A stretch of DNA of 64,000 nt from Myxococcota bacterium (GTDB taxonomy: Bacteria; Myxococcota_A; UBA796; UBA9615; JAKLKC01). The notes under the pieces are model-generated. The model was not told the DNA's origin. It did no database searches and saw only the letters and a list, made by a program, of their open reading frames with translations. The translations under genes and the position numbers were made by a program. Numbering within the stretch: position 1 is the stretch's first letter; each line of letters begins with the position of its first letter. Of this stretch, positions 7,606 to 16,481 are shown one piece after another. The stretch is from positions 1 through 64,000 of the forward strand of contig JAKLKC010000032.1 of NCBI GenBank assembly GCA_023150875.1, in the 5' to 3' direction.

Positions 7606-8862
7606 GTGACCTGGCTGGATCGGGAGGACGTGCGCCTCGGGATCTCCCTCGCCATCGGTCTGCTGATCGGGGCAGAGCGGGAGCGCAGCAAGGGGGGCGA
7701 GCCCCACCGGACCGCCGCGGGGGTCCGCACGTTCGCCCTGGTCTCCCTCGGGGGCGGCCTCGGCATGTTGCTGGGGGTCGACGCGGTGGTGGTGGTGTCG
7801 GCGCTGTTCGTGGCGCTGCTGGCCGCCCTCTCGTACGCGCTGGGGGATCGGGGGGACCGGGGCCTGACCACCGAGGTGGCCTTGCTGGTGGCGTTCCTGC
7901 TGGGGGCCCTGGCCACGCGGGAGCCGCGCCTGGCGGCGGGGCTGGCGGTGGTGGTCACCATCCTGCTGGCAGGCCGGGGGAGGATCCACGGCTTCGTGCG
8001 CAACGTGCTGACGGAGCACGAGATGCACGACGGCCTGCTGCTGGCGGCGGCGGCCCTGGTGATCCTCCCCCTCGCCCCCGACCAGGCCGTCGGGCCTTAC
8101 GGGGCCCTCAACCCCCGCACGTTGTGGCGGCTGGTGGTGCTGCTGATGGCCCTCTCGTCGGCGGGGTACCTGGCGGTCCGCCTTCTGGGGCCCCGGGCCG
8201 GCCTGCCCCTCTCGGGGCTGGCGTCGGGCTTCGTGTCCAGCTCCGCCACCATCGGGGCCATGGGGGCCCGGGCGGTGGGGGAGCCGCGCCAGCGCCGGGC
8301 CGCGGTGGCGGGGGCGGTCCTCTCGAACCTCGCCACCGTGGCGCAGCTCGCCATCGTCGTCGGGGCCACCAGCGCCGGGGTGCTGGCGCGCCTCGCCTGG
8401 CCCCTGCTGGTGGCGGGGACGGCGATGGTCGTCCTGGGGAGCGTCGCGGCTGTGCGCGCCTTCCGGGAGCCCAAGGCGGCGGCGGAGCCCCAGCGGGGGC
8501 GCCCCTTCGATCCTCGGCTGGCCCTGAGCTTCGCAGGGGTCGTCGCCGTGGTGACGCTGGGGGCCGCGGCCGTCCACGACGGGCTCGGCGACGCGGGCCT
8601 GGCGGTGGCCGCCGCCCTGGCAGGGTTCGCCGACGTCCACGCCGCGGCGATCTCCGTGGCCGCGCTGGCCGCGGGGGAGCGGTTCGCCCCCGGGGACGCC
8701 GCCATCCCCATCCTCGCCGGCCTCACCGCCAACACCGTCACCAAGGCGGTGGTGGCCGCGGGCACGGGAGGCCGCCGCTACCTGGCCGACCTGCTCCCCG
8801 CCCTCGTCGCCCTGGTGGGGGGCGCGTGGCTGGGTTGGTGGGTGTCGGAGCGGATCGGCTGA
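7606..8862 (+). CDS. MgtC/SapB-DUF4010 family membrane protein
   Basis: A 418-aa polytopic inner-membrane protein. The N-terminal part has the MgtC/SapB signature (LGISLAIGLLIGAERERSKG, then AGVRTFALVSLGGGLG). The C-terminal two-thirds matches the DUF4010 partner domain, with about ten further hydrophobic segments and the conserved-looking SGLASGFVSSSATI and GLTANTVTKA. Proteins with this architecture are suspected to act in ion homeostasis or transport, but no substrate is established. The GTG at 7606 was chosen because GGAGGG lies upstream and the MgtC domain starts at once. The frame extends further upstream only through the repeat element. The gene stands alone on the plus strand. Confidence 0.88.
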   Translation: MTWLDREDVRLGISLAIGLLIGAERERSKGGEPHRTAAGVRTFALVSLGGGLGMLLGVDAVVVVSALFVALLAALSYALGDRGDRGLTTEVALLVAFLLGALATREPRLAAGLAVVVTILLAGRGRIHGFVRNVLTEHEMHDGLLLAAAALVILPLAPDQAVGPYGALNPRTLWRLVVLLMALSSAGYLAVRLLGPRAGLPLSGLASGFVSSSATIGAMGARAVGEPRQRRAAVAGAVLSNLATVAQLAIVVGATSAGVLARLAWPLLVAGTAMVVLGSVAAVRAFREPKAAAEPQRGRPFDPRLALSFAGVVAVVTLGAAAVHDGLGDAGLAVAAALAGFADVHAAAISVAALAAGERFAPGDAAIPILAGLTANTVTKAVVAAGTGGRRYLADLLPALVALVGGAWLGWWVSERIG

Positions 8863-8936
8863 GGGGCGTGCGACCCCGGGGCCCTCGTCCCGGAGGCGTC
8901 CTCCCGCCGCGCGCCTCTGTGCTACGCTCCAGGGTC

Positions 8937-11324
8937 ATGGGGAGCCCGGGAACCGAGACCTCCGCCCCCTCCCAGGCGGCCGTCACCGCCGGGGGGATCG
9001 GGGTGGCCCTCATGCTCCTCGCGGGCGCGGCGGAGGCGCAGGATCCGGCTTTCCCCTACGCCGGCATGTCTCCCCGGGCCCGGGCCCTCGTGGACCTGGG
9101 CACCGCGGGGATGATCTCGCTGCTCTTCGGTGGCGCGTTCTTCGTGCTGGTGGGGTGGGGGCGCAAGCAGCAGAGGGCCGAGCCCCTCCACCTGGCGGCC
9201 TTCTACGCCTGGACCGGCCTCGCCCTGCTGGCCGGCGACCCCCGGTTTGCCGCGGTCTTCCCGATGCACGCGGCGTCCGCCTCCGCGCTGCGCCACGCCG
9301 CCTGGTGCTTTGCCGCGGGCTCGGCGCTGCTCTACACCCAGGTGGCGGCGGGGGCGAGGCCGGTCCCTCCCCGGCTGGCGGCGGGGGTGGCCATGCTCGT
9401 CGCCCTGCTGGGAGTCTTCGTCCCCGATCCCCACGGCGCCGGCCTGCGGGAGCTGGCGCTCCTCTCCGCCCCCCTGGTGCCGCTGGCGAGCGCCGCGATC
9501 TGGGCTCCTCGGGCGTGGGGCCGGAAGCCGGGGGCTGGATGGCTGTTCGCTGCGGCGGCGCTGGGGGCGATCCCCGTGGCGGGCTACGCCGGGTGGGCCC
9601 CCGCCTCCTGGGTCTCCCCTGCGGTGGCGATGGCGCTCATGCCCCTCATCGCCGCCTCGCTCATCGTCGGGACCGGACGCCGCGTGGTCGCCTACGGCGA
9701 GCAGCGCCGGATCCGGATGGAGATGGCCCGGGACGGCGTGCTGGTGGTCACCCCGGACCTCGTCGTCGCCGAGGCCAACGCCGCGGCGCTCCGCCTGCTG
9801 GCCCCCGCGGGGGGGCTCGAGGCGCCGTTCGCCTTGTCCCGGGTGCTCGCCCCCGAGGACCTGGCCGCGCTCCGCGCCCACGTACCCGCCGACGCCGCCG
9901 CTCCGCCCTCCGGGTCGCCCCCGCCGCCCGCGCAGGACCCCGACGGCCTCATCGACCTCAGGGTCTCCGGGGCCGACGGCGCCCCTCGGGTGCTGGAGGC
10001 CAACGCGACGCGGCTGCCCCACGGCGATCACCTCCTGCTGGTGCGGGATGTGACCGAGAGGCGGCGGCTGGAGGGGAGGAGCGCCCAGAGCGAGCGCCTG
10101 GAGGCGATCGGCCTGCTCGCGGGGGGGATCGCCCACGACTTCAACAACCTGCTCCAGGGGGTGCTCGGCACGGCCTCGGACCTGCGGGGACGGCGCAACC
10201 TGCCCCCCGACGTCGAGCGCGGCCTGGCCCGGATCGAGAGGGCGGCGGGGCGGGCGGCGGTGCTCACGAGCCAGCTCCTGGCCTTCGCCCGGGGCGGACG
10301 GTTCGAGCCTCGGCCGGTGGTGGTGTCGGCCCTGGTGGAGGAGGCCGCGTGGCTGGTCCGGGATGGCCGCCGCGGGGGTGCCGACATCCGCCTGGACCTC
10401 GCCCCCGGCCTTCCCCCCGTGGCCGCGGACGCCGCCCAGATCGAGCAGGTCTTCGACAACCTCATCCGGAACGCGGTCCAGGCGATGGAGGGACGACCGG
10501 GCGCGGTGGACGTGAGGGCGTTCCCGGTGTTGATCGAGGCCGAGGACGCTGCCCGGTTCCGGATCGCCCCCGGCCCCCACGTGCGGGTCGTGGTGAGGGA
10601 CCGCGGCCCCGGCATCGCCCCGGAGGTCCTGCCCCACATCTTCGAGCCCTTCGTGACCACCCGTGCGCCGGGGAAGGGGACCGGGCTCGGCCTCGCCGTC
10701 GCCCACGGCGTGGTGGAGAGGCACGGCGGCTCGCTGCGGGTGGCCAGCACCCCCGGAGAAGGCGCGACCTTCACCGTGGACCTCCCCGTGGCCCTCGGGG
10801 AGCTGGCGCGGGTCCCTGACTTGATGGCGGCGGCGGCCGAGGCTCGAGGCCGGCAGGAGGGGGACGGGGGAGGGGAGGCCGGCGCGCCCCCCGTCCACCG
10901 CCCGCGCATCGCCCCCCGCACCGTCTTGTTCGTGGACGACGAGGACGTGCTCCGCACGTTCGTGAAGGATGCCCTCTCGGTGCGGGGCTACGACGTGACC
11001 ACGGCCGCTTCGGGGGAGCAGGCCCTGCGCCTGCTGAGCGATCCCGAGTTGATCCCGCGGATCGACGTGCTGGTCGTGGACCTCCGGATGCCCGGGCTGG
11101 ACGGGCTGGAGGTCCTGGAGGCGGTGCGGGCCACCCACCCGGGGGTGCCCGCGGTCCTTTGCAGCGGCCATGGGTCCACCGAGCGCATCGAGGCGTTCGT
11201 GTCGCTGCCCCACAGCGCCTTCCTGCCCAAGCCTTTCCGCGTGGAGGCCCTGGAGAGCGCCATCGCCGAGGCGATCTCCGACGGCAGGACGGGAGCGGCC
11301 CACGCATCCCGGGCGACGGCCTGA
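8937..11324 (+). CDS. Membrane-bound hybrid histidine kinase (7TM-PAS-HK-REC)
   Basis: A 795-aa sensor kinase. The order is: an N-terminal block of about seven hydrophobic segments (to about residue 240), a PAS-like sensor (about 255-370), and a HisKA domain with the phospho-acceptor in GGIAHDFNN (His400). A HATPase_c domain follows with N, G1 and G2 boxes (DNLIRNAVQAM, DRGPGIAPE, GKGTGLGLA), then a C-terminal receiver with VDDED, phospho-acceptor Asp715 in VVDLRMPG and Lys765 in FLPKPFR. All key residues are present, so it should autophosphorylate and pass phosphate to its own receiver. The signal is unknown. The ATG at 8937 follows a TACGCT -10-like hexamer closely and has a weak ribosome-binding site, so the start is tentative. 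A receiver-HD-GYP protein is encoded nearby and could be a partner. Confidence 0.92.
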   Translation: MGSPGTETSAPSQAAVTAGGIGVALMLLAGAAEAQDPAFPYAGMSPRARALVDLGTAGMISLLFGGAFFVLVGWGRKQQRAEPLHLAAFYAWTGLALLAGDPRFAAVFPMHAASASALRHAAWCFAAGSALLYTQVAAGARPVPPRLAAGVAMLVALLGVFVPDPHGAGLRELALLSAPLVPLASAAIWAPRAWGRKPGAGWLFAAAALGAIPVAGYAGWAPASWVSPAVAMALMPLIAASLIVGTGRRVVAYGEQRRIRMEMARDGVLVVTPDLVVAEANAAALRLLAPAGGLEAPFALSRVLAPEDLAALRAHVPADAAAPPSGSPPPPAQDPDGLIDLRVSGADGAPRVLEANATRLPHGDHLLLVRDVTERRRLEGRSAQSERLEAIGLLAGGIAHDFNNLLQGVLGTASDLRGRRNLPPDVERGLARIERAAGRAAVLTSQLLAFARGGRFEPRPVVVSALVEEAAWLVRDGRRGGADIRLDLAPGLPPVAADAAQIEQVFDNLIRNAVQAMEGRPGAVDVRAFPVLIEAEDAARFRIAPGPHVRVVVRDRGPGIAPEVLPHIFEPFVTTRAPGKGTGLGLAVAHGVVERHGGSLRVASTPGEGATFTVDLPVALGELARVPDLMAAAAEARGRQEGDGGGEAGAPPVHRPRIAPRTVLFVDDEDVLRTFVKDALSVRGYDVTTAASGEQALRLLSDPELIPRIDVLVVDLRMPGLDGLEVLEAVRATHPGVPAVLCSGHGSTERIEAFVSLPHSAFLPKPFRVEALESAIAEAISDGRTGAAHASRATA

Positions 11325-11354
11325 TCCCGCGCCTCGGCGACGGCGGACGGCCGC

Positions 11355-12017
11355 CTACTTCTTGGGGATCGCCTTGATGGTCGCCTTGCCGTTCTCGACG
11401 CTGACCCGGTACGTCACCTCGGCGCAGCCGAACTTCCGCTTGATACCTTCTTCGTGGCTCGCGAGGGTCTGGCGGAGCCGCTCGGCGGTGAGGCCCAGCA
11501 CGGCTTCGCCGGTGGCGCGCCGGGCGTCGACGTAGGCGCGAAAGAGGGCCTCGGACTCCTTGGGCCACGCCCGGGCCGCCGGGGGAGGGGGCGTGGCCGG
11601 TCCCGCGGGGGTGTCCCCACGCCGCGCAAGGAGGGCGCGGGCCGCGGCCTCCCGCTCCGCCTTCAGGGCGTTGTCCGCCTCGAGCTTCCGCTGCTCGGCC
11701 TCGCGGAAGGCGACGCGCCGCCTCATGCGCGAGTAGGTGCCGAGCTCGATCTGCTGGAGGGTGCGCTGCCAGTACAGCGACATCGTGTTGTACCGGGAGC
11801 GGAGGGTCTTGCGCTTGAAGTTCTGCCCCGTGTTCATGATCACGAGCTGGTCGAGGTCGGCGATCCTCCGGCGCAGCTCCCGGAACTTGTCGTCCGGGGC
11901 GGTCTTCACCAGGCCCAGGAAGTAGAGCTCGAACTCGTTCTTGAGCAGGTGCATGAACGCCTCGAGCTCCTCCAGGAACTCCTCGACCTTGCGTTCGTCC
12001 TTGCTCAGCCGCGCCAT
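11355..12017 (-). CDS. Uncharacterised protein resembling MXAN_5187 C-terminal domain
   Basis: A 220-aa soluble protein, highly charged and mostly helical. The first 140 residues are rich in Lys, Arg, Glu and Leu and probably coiled. A Pro-rich spacer follows, then a compact C-terminal domain ending in CAEVTYRVSVENGKATIKAIPKK-type beta strands. That end resembles the domain named after Myxococcus MXAN_5187; this recognition is from memory and not certain. No catalytic motif is visible. The ATG at 12017 starts a clean protein, while the frame upstream to 12221 is compositionally unlike coding sequence. It is divergent from the HD-GYP regulator and convergent with the hybrid kinase, which hints at a signalling or motility link but does not prove one. 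Confidence 0.75.
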   Translation of the reverse strand: MARLSKDERKVEEFLEELEAFMHLLKNEFELYFLGLVKTAPDDKFRELRRRIADLDQLVIMNTGQNFKRKTLRSRYNTMSLYWQRTLQQIELGTYSRMRRRVAFREAEQRKLEADNALKAEREAAARALLARRGDTPAGPATPPPPAARAWPKESEALFRAYVDARRATGEAVLGLTAERLRQTLASHEEGIKRKFGCAEVTYRVSVENGKATIKAIPKK

Positions 12018-12186
12018 GGGTCGACCCGCCACCGGAGTGGATCCGCCGGGACGGGAGGGGGCCTGCCGGTCCGCGCGGACGCCCCCGTTATACCAGTGCG
12101 GCGCGGGTCGTTCACGCCGTCGTTGGCGCGGGGCCCCGGAGGGTGATATCACGTAGGGAGTCCCTGGGAGGAAGGGGTCGCCGAGG

Positions 12187-13740
12187 ATGCCCTTGGTCAG
12201 CCCGGCGCTCGAGACGGCCATGAAGCCCCGGATCCTCGTCGTCGACGACGAGGCGCCGATCCGGGAGATGCTCCGGGAGTTCCTCGGCTACGAGGGGTAC
12301 TCCGTCGAGGTCGCCGAGGACGGGGCCGACGCCCTGGCCCGCCTGCGTTCGGGCGGCTTTGACCTCGTCCTCACCGACATGAAGATGCCCACGGTGGGGG
12401 GCCTGGAGCTGCTGCGGGAGATCGCCGCCCTCCGCAGCCCGGTGACCACCGTGCTGATGACGGGCTACGGCACCGTCGACACCGCGATCTCGGCGATGAA
12501 GACGGGGGCCTACGACTACATCCTCAAGCCGTTCAAGCTCAAGGACGTCACCGCGACCCTCGCCCGCGCCTGGGAGAAGGTGCGCCTGGAACGCGAGAAC
12601 GTCGCCCTGCGGGGCACCCTGTCCCTCTACCGCCTCTCGGAGGCGACGACGAGCTGCGACAGCCTGGACAGCCTCTTCGAGATCTACTGCGCCATCATGC
12701 TCGACGAGCTGCGGGCGGACCTGGTGCTGCACTACATGGCCCGCGCCGACGGCACCCAGCTCGGGCTGGCGGACTTCGGGGCGGGCTTCGTGGTGATCGA
12801 GGAGGACCTGTACCGCTTCGCCGAGAGCCTCTCGGCGGACCGCCTCCTGGCGTCGTTCGCCCGCCGGGATCCCGTGCTCCTCCATGGCGACGACGCGGCT
12901 TCGGCCTTCGGGAGGACCCTGGGAACGCCGGTCCGGTCTCTGCTCGCCGTGCCCCTTGCCCACCAGTCCGGCCGCGTGGTGGGCATGACGGTGGTGGCGT
13001 CCGTGGACGCCGCCCACGCCTTCGCCGAGGGGCACCGCAAGCTGGCGCAGGTCTTCGCCAACACCGTCGCCGACGCCGTGGAGCGCACGCGCCTCTACGG
13101 GGAGATCGACCGCAACCGTCGGCACACCCTGACCGGCCTCGCCAACGTCCTGATGACCAAGGACCCCTACATCCGGCACCACTCCGAGAGCGTGCGCCGC
13201 CTCGCCCTCGCCACCTGCCGGGCCATGGGCCTCTCCGCCGCCGAGGCCGAGGTCGTCGGCTACGGCGCGCTGCTGCACGACATCGGCAAGATCGGGATCA
13301 AGCTGGAGAAGCTGCACCAGCGGGAGCGCCTGACCACCGAGGACTACCGGATGTTCCAGGCGCACCCCGACGCCGCCCGCTTCATCCTCGAACCCCTCGC
13401 CTTCCTGGCGGACATCACGCCCATCGTGTACCACCACCACGAGCGATGGGACGGCAGGGGCTACCCCGCCGGGCTGAAGGCCGAGGAGATCCCCCTCGGC
13501 GCCCGTATCGTCTCCGTCTGCGACGCCTACGACGCCATCACGTCGCGGCGGGTCTACGTGCGGGACACCAGCCACGAGACCGCCCTCGGCGAGCTTCGCC
13601 GCAACGCCGGCACCCAGTTCGACCCGGGTGTGGTCCGGGATTTCTGCTCGATGATCGACGAGTATCGGGCCACCGAGGGTGACTACCACGAGCAGGTCGC
13701 CCGGGCGGGGGATCCCCGCGGCGAGGCCGCTCCCGCCTGA
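12187..13740 (+). CDS. Response regulator with HD-GYP domain (REC-GAF-HD-GYP)
   Basis: A 517-aa protein likely to degrade cyclic di-GMP. The receiver domain (residues 14-130) has the acidic pair in VVDDE, phospho-acceptor Asp64 in LTDMKMP and the conserved Lys in ILKPFK. A GAF-like sensor (about 150-310) links to the HD-GYP domain, with His364-Asp365 in LLHDIGK, the YHHHERWDGRGYPAG motif (GYP at 425-427) and the CDAYDAITS motif. The intact metal-binding residues imply an active phosphodiesterase controlled by phosphorylation. The ATG at 12187 has GGGAGGAAGG upstream at good spacing; an internal ATG at 12220 is closer to the receiver but has a weaker site. The hybrid kinase encoded at 8937-11324 is a plausible cognate kinase (inference). 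Confidence 0.93.
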   Translation: MPLVSPALETAMKPRILVVDDEAPIREMLREFLGYEGYSVEVAEDGADALARLRSGGFDLVLTDMKMPTVGGLELLREIAALRSPVTTVLMTGYGTVDTAISAMKTGAYDYILKPFKLKDVTATLARAWEKVRLERENVALRGTLSLYRLSEATTSCDSLDSLFEIYCAIMLDELRADLVLHYMARADGTQLGLADFGAGFVVIEEDLYRFAESLSADRLLASFARRDPVLLHGDDAASAFGRTLGTPVRSLLAVPLAHQSGRVVGMTVVASVDAAHAFAEGHRKLAQVFANTVADAVERTRLYGEIDRNRRHTLTGLANVLMTKDPYIRHHSESVRRLALATCRAMGLSAAEAEVVGYGALLHDIGKIGIKLEKLHQRERLTTEDYRMFQAHPDAARFILEPLAFLADITPIVYHHHERWDGRGYPAGLKAEEIPLGARIVSVCDAYDAITSRRVYVRDTSHETALGELRRNAGTQFDPGVVRDFCSMIDEYRATEGDYHEQVARAGDPRGEAAPA

Positions 13741-13830
13741 CGCCCTCGCCGGTGCGGTCCGGCCACCGGCGGGCACGCGGGCTGCACGTCCGTCGACCGA
13801 CCATGAAGGTCCCACGGAGGCACCTGCAAG

Positions 13831-14322
13831 ATGCACGTCCGCAACCTGATCCGGCTCGCCGGGCTGGGCGCCGTCCTGGCGCTCCCCGTCACCGCCCTCG
13901 CCGTAGAGGGTGGGAAGGCCTGCCCCGGCATGATGGGGGAGAGCGGCCCCAGGGGGCTGCCCCTCTACCCCAACGCCGTGCGCCTGTCCGACGACCAGCT
14001 CCAGGACATCCAGGAGAGCGACGCCGAGGGCCGGGAGGCCGAGGGGCAGGAGGAGGAAGTCCTGGAGGGCTACGTCACCGGCGACGACGCCCACCGGGTG
14101 ATGGCCCGCATGGGCTGCGCCCTGATGTCCGGGGGCTGGGCCATCACCGAGACGGAGATCGAGACGGACATCGAGACCGGCTCCCCGGTCGCCCTCGAGT
14201 ACGAGGTCGTGCGCAACGATCCCGACACGGGCGAGGAGGTGAAGGCCGAGGTGGAACTGTTGTTCGACGCCCCCGGCCACGAAGACAAGGTGGTCATCCT
14301 CTACGAGGGCGTGAAGGAGTAG
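13831..14322 (+). CDS. Small secreted protein of unknown function
   Basis: A 163-aa protein with a clear signal peptide cleaved after ALA (residues 1-24). The mature part is acidic, with a Glu-rich segment (GREAEGQEEEVLEG) and two Cys residues that could form a disulfide. No known domain was recognised. The ATG at 13831 has GGAGG about 12 bases upstream. It follows the HD-GYP regulator by 90 bp on the same strand and is convergent with the lipoprotein gene at 14446-15231. Periplasmic or extracellular location is inferred from the signal peptide. Confidence 0.8.
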   Translation: MHVRNLIRLAGLGAVLALPVTALAVEGGKACPGMMGESGPRGLPLYPNAVRLSDDQLQDIQESDAEGREAEGQEEEVLEGYVTGDDAHRVMARMGCALMSGGWAITETEIETDIETGSPVALEYEVVRNDPDTGEEVKAEVELLFDAPGHEDKVVILYEGVKE

Positions 14323-14445
14323 AGGGTCGGCGGGGCGCGGGCGGGGCTCCGTGCGGCCGGCGGGGCCTCGCGACGCCCCTTGGAGCGCATCTCGGAGCAG
14401 GGGGGCGGCTCCGGGGTCGCCCCCCCCGGGCGTCGCCCCGAGGCG

Positions 14446-15231
14446 TCAGTCGACGGGGTCCAGCAGCCACTCCACCAGGGCCCCGAAGACCGTGGCGCCG
14501 TCGGCGGTGAGGTCGTCGGGCACGCCGTCGGACGCCCCACCCCAGCCCCAGAACCAGTACCGCCCGTTGGAGCAGATGTCCGCGTACGTTCCGGGATAGC
14601 GATAGTCCCAGGCCAGGGCGACCACGTCCCCGGAGGGGATGATCCCGACGTCGGTGACCGCGGACGTGGTGACGGCGACCACGCGGTCGGCGGGGACGTC
14701 GATCCCCGCGAAGATGGGATGGTCCACCGCCGAGGCGTCGACCTCCATCTTGTCCACCGCCCCCTGCCCGCCATCCCCCGTCCCCAGTCCCACCTCCAGG
14801 CCCTCGTAGGCCCGGGCCCCTCCCACCCCGAGGCCCAGCACCGGGCCCCCGTGGGCCGTCAGGCGCGGGGCCTCGTCCGAGGCGTCCCGGGGCAGGTCGG
14901 GCAGGAGCACCACGAGGTCGGCGGCCGCGGGGATCGCGGAGGCGTCGTCGTAGGCCGCCAGGCTCGTCTCCAGGCCGAGGCCAGTGACGAAGGCGTCGTA
15001 GGCGGAGGCGACGGAGCCCTCGGGATCGTCCGCGAACATCCACACCCGCGGCGGGTCGCCGGGGGAGGAGTCGTCATCGGAGGCGTCGTCGTCCGAGGCG
15101 TCGTCGTCGGCGACGTCGTCGTCCGAGGCGTCGTCGTCGGCGACGTCGTCGTCCGAGGCGTCGTCGTCGTCGCCGGACGGCGGGCAGGCGACCAGCAGGG
15201 GGAGGAGCAGGAGGCAGGTGGGGCGGTTCAC
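14446..15231 (-). CDS. Lipoprotein with ASDDD repeats and a GATase/ThuA-like domain
   Basis: A 261-aa lipoprotein. A perfect lipobox (LVAC) at residues 13-16 follows the short signal MNRPTCLLLLPLLVAC. Next is an Asp-rich linker made of ASDDD and VADDD repeats encoded by exact 30-bp DNA repeats. The C-terminal domain of about 200 residues alternates strands and helices (VWMFADD, DLVVLLPDLP, GPVLGLGVGGARA). It resembles a class I glutamine-amidotransferase or ThuA-like fold, but no Cys nucleophile is evident at the GLGVGG turn, so it is probably not an amidase. The GTG at 15231 was chosen because AAGGAG lies upstream and the lipobox follows directly. It is divergent from the small zinc protein gene. 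Confidence 0.85.
   Translation of the reverse strand: MNRPTCLLLLPLLVACPPSGDDDDASDDDVADDDASDDDVADDDASDDDASDDDSSPGDPPRVWMFADDPEGSVASAYDAFVTGLGLETSLAAYDDASAIPAAADLVVLLPDLPRDASDEAPRLTAHGGPVLGLGVGGARAYEGLEVGLGTGDGGQGAVDKMEVDASAVDHPIFAGIDVPADRVVAVTTSAVTDVGIIPSGDVVALAWDYRYPGTYADICSNGRYWFWGWGGASDGVPDDLTADGATVFGALVEWLLDPVD
15091..15168 (-). repeat. 30-bp tandem repeat coding ASDDDVADDD
   Basis: Two identical 30-bp units (15091-15120 and 15121-15150) plus an 18-bp partial copy lie inside the lipoprotein gene and encode the Asp-rich linker. Exact repetition at DNA level suggests recent slippage, so linker length may vary between strains. Confidence 0.85.
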
Positions 15232-15481
15232 GGGGGCTCCTTGCGCACCGGCGGTGGGCGCGGGAAACTGAGGCCGCACGCTACCTGCGCGCCCGCCGAT
15301 GTTCAACACCGCCGGCCTTCGGGAGGGGCGCCCGGGGAGTCCGGCTCGTTCGCCGGGTCCCGTCGTCGCCGGACCCGAGGCGCTCTCCCCGTTGACGCGG
15401 CGGGGGGGACCGCACAGGTCTTGAGCCCGCGCGCCCCGCCGGACCGCCCCGGCCGGCGTCGGCCGCGAACGGAGATAGCCC

Positions 15482-15778
15482 ATGTCCCTGCCTGCCTGCG
15501 CCTGGTGCGGCGGCTCCGTCGTCCGCCGCTCCCGCACCGTCGTCCGCTGGTCCCGCCTCCCCGGTCGCCCCACCGTCGCCTGGTGCGACGACCTGGGATG
15601 CGCCGACGCCGATCCCTACTGGCGCTGGATGCACGAGAGTCGCCTCGGCCCCGCCGCCATCGTCCGGGGCATCGCCGAGCGCGGCGCCGATCGCGTCTCC
15701 GCGGGCGCCGCGTGGTCCCGCTACGAGCGGGACCTGCCCGAGGAGAAGGTGCTCGTCCCCGACAGAGCCGAGTGTTGA
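15482..15778 (+). CDS. Small Cys-containing protein, possible zinc binder
   Basis: A 98-aa protein starting MSLPACAWCGGSVV. The N-terminal CAWC pair and a CDDLGC segment could together bind one zinc ion, as in short zinc ribbons. The C-terminal half is helical (IVRGIAERGADRVSAG, SRYERDLPEEKVLV). No named family was recognised. The ATG has GGAGA ten bases upstream. It lies between divergent and convergent neighbours, so it is probably a single-gene transcript. Cytoplasmic location is likely because no signal is seen. Confidence 0.65.
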   Translation: MSLPACAWCGGSVVRRSRTVVRWSRLPGRPTVAWCDDLGCADADPYWRWMHESRLGPAAIVRGIAERGADRVSAGAAWSRYERDLPEEKVLVPDRAEC

Positions 15779-15830
15779 CCCGCCCCCCGGGGGCCGCGGT
15801 CGCCGGTCCCGCCGCCCCCTCGCCGCCTCG

Positions 15831-16154
15831 TCAGGGATCGGCGAGGGCGAGTCGGGGCCGGCCACATCTCCAGCACTCGGTGAACTGACCCTCGACCTCC
15901 TCGCCGCAGCCGCCGCAGGCCCACCCAGGCCCAGGCGGAGCCACGTCCCGGAGGGCCTCGCGGACGATCAACCTCGCCCGCTCCGCCTGCGCTCCGTCCA
16001 CCACCCAGATCTCCGGCCAGCACTCGATGGGCGGCAGCTCCCCCGCGGCCGCCGAGAGCATCTGGTTGCGCACGCCGCACGCGATCCCCTCCCCGCGGAG
16101 CAGGTTGGCGAGGTGGCACACCATCAACCGGTCCGGTGAGCTGAAGATCCGCAT
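15831..16154 (-). CDS. DUF2007-type signal-transducing-like small protein
   Basis: A 107-aa protein. The N-terminal 70 residues (MRIFSSPDRLMVCHLANLLR, then EGIACGVRNQ and PEIWVVDGAQAERARLIV) match the DUF2007 fold, a ferredoxin-like alpha/beta domain related to PII-like proteins. The C-terminus carries a zinc-ribbon-like pair of Cys pairs (CGGCGEEV and CWRCGRP). DUF2007 proteins often carry such a ribbon; their ligand is unknown. The start at 16154 was chosen because GGAGG lies upstream and the domain starts there; the frame reaches 16211 without coding character. It is convergent with the small Cys protein gene. Confidence 0.82.
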   Translation of the reverse strand: MRIFSSPDRLMVCHLANLLRGEGIACGVRNQMLSAAAGELPPIECWPEIWVVDGAQAERARLIVREALRDVAPPGPGWACGGCGEEVEGQFTECWRCGRPRLALADP

Positions 16155-16481
16155 CGACCCGCCTCCGGAGGGCCCGCCGCCGGGCCCGCACCCGAGATCG
16201 AACCATGGCACCGATCGCCGCCGTTGCGCCAGCCCCTTCCCCGAGCGAGGAGCGCGGGGGGGCGCAGTCCCCTCGGTGGACCTGGCCCGGAGTCCGGCGT
16301 GGCGGGCCGCGAGCCCTAGCGCGGGGCCGGTTCCCCGCCCCGTCCCAGCTCCAACCCGCTTCCCAATTCCATACCCGTCCGAGATGCAAACGGCCGGTCA
16401 AGTCTGACAAACTATTGTAAACACTGACGTAATGGCGCGGATCAGCCCGCCGCCTCCCGCCGCGGGTGGTAGCATCGCGCC
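16155..16481. other. Intergenic region upstream of metalloprotease
   Basis: A 327-bp divergent spacer. It contains one of the few AT-richer stretches of the window (16400-16435), with a degenerate tandem GTAATGG box near 16416-16437. Otherwise no gene, repeat or RNA structure is seen. Confidence 0.5.
16416..16437 (+). promoter_or_regulatory. Degenerate tandem GTAATGG box (copy e)
   Basis: A half unit TGTAA at 16416 is followed 12 bp later by a full CGTAATGG unit at 16428, 45 bp upstream of the metalloprotease ATG. Spacing and the first unit differ from the other copies, so this one is less certain. Confidence 0.35.

Noticed and set aside
3922-8640. 1572-aa minus-strand ORF covering the Cys-cluster gene, Asp-box gene and MgtC gene
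   Set aside because: It is a shadow frame. The Arg/Gly/Pro-rich product has no domain, while the overlapping frames have clear motifs, signals and ribosome-binding sites.
6621-8936. Upstream extension of the hybrid kinase frame
   Set aside because: It runs antisense to the Asp-box gene and across the MgtC gene with Arg/Pro-rich composition; the membrane block of the kinase begins at 8937.
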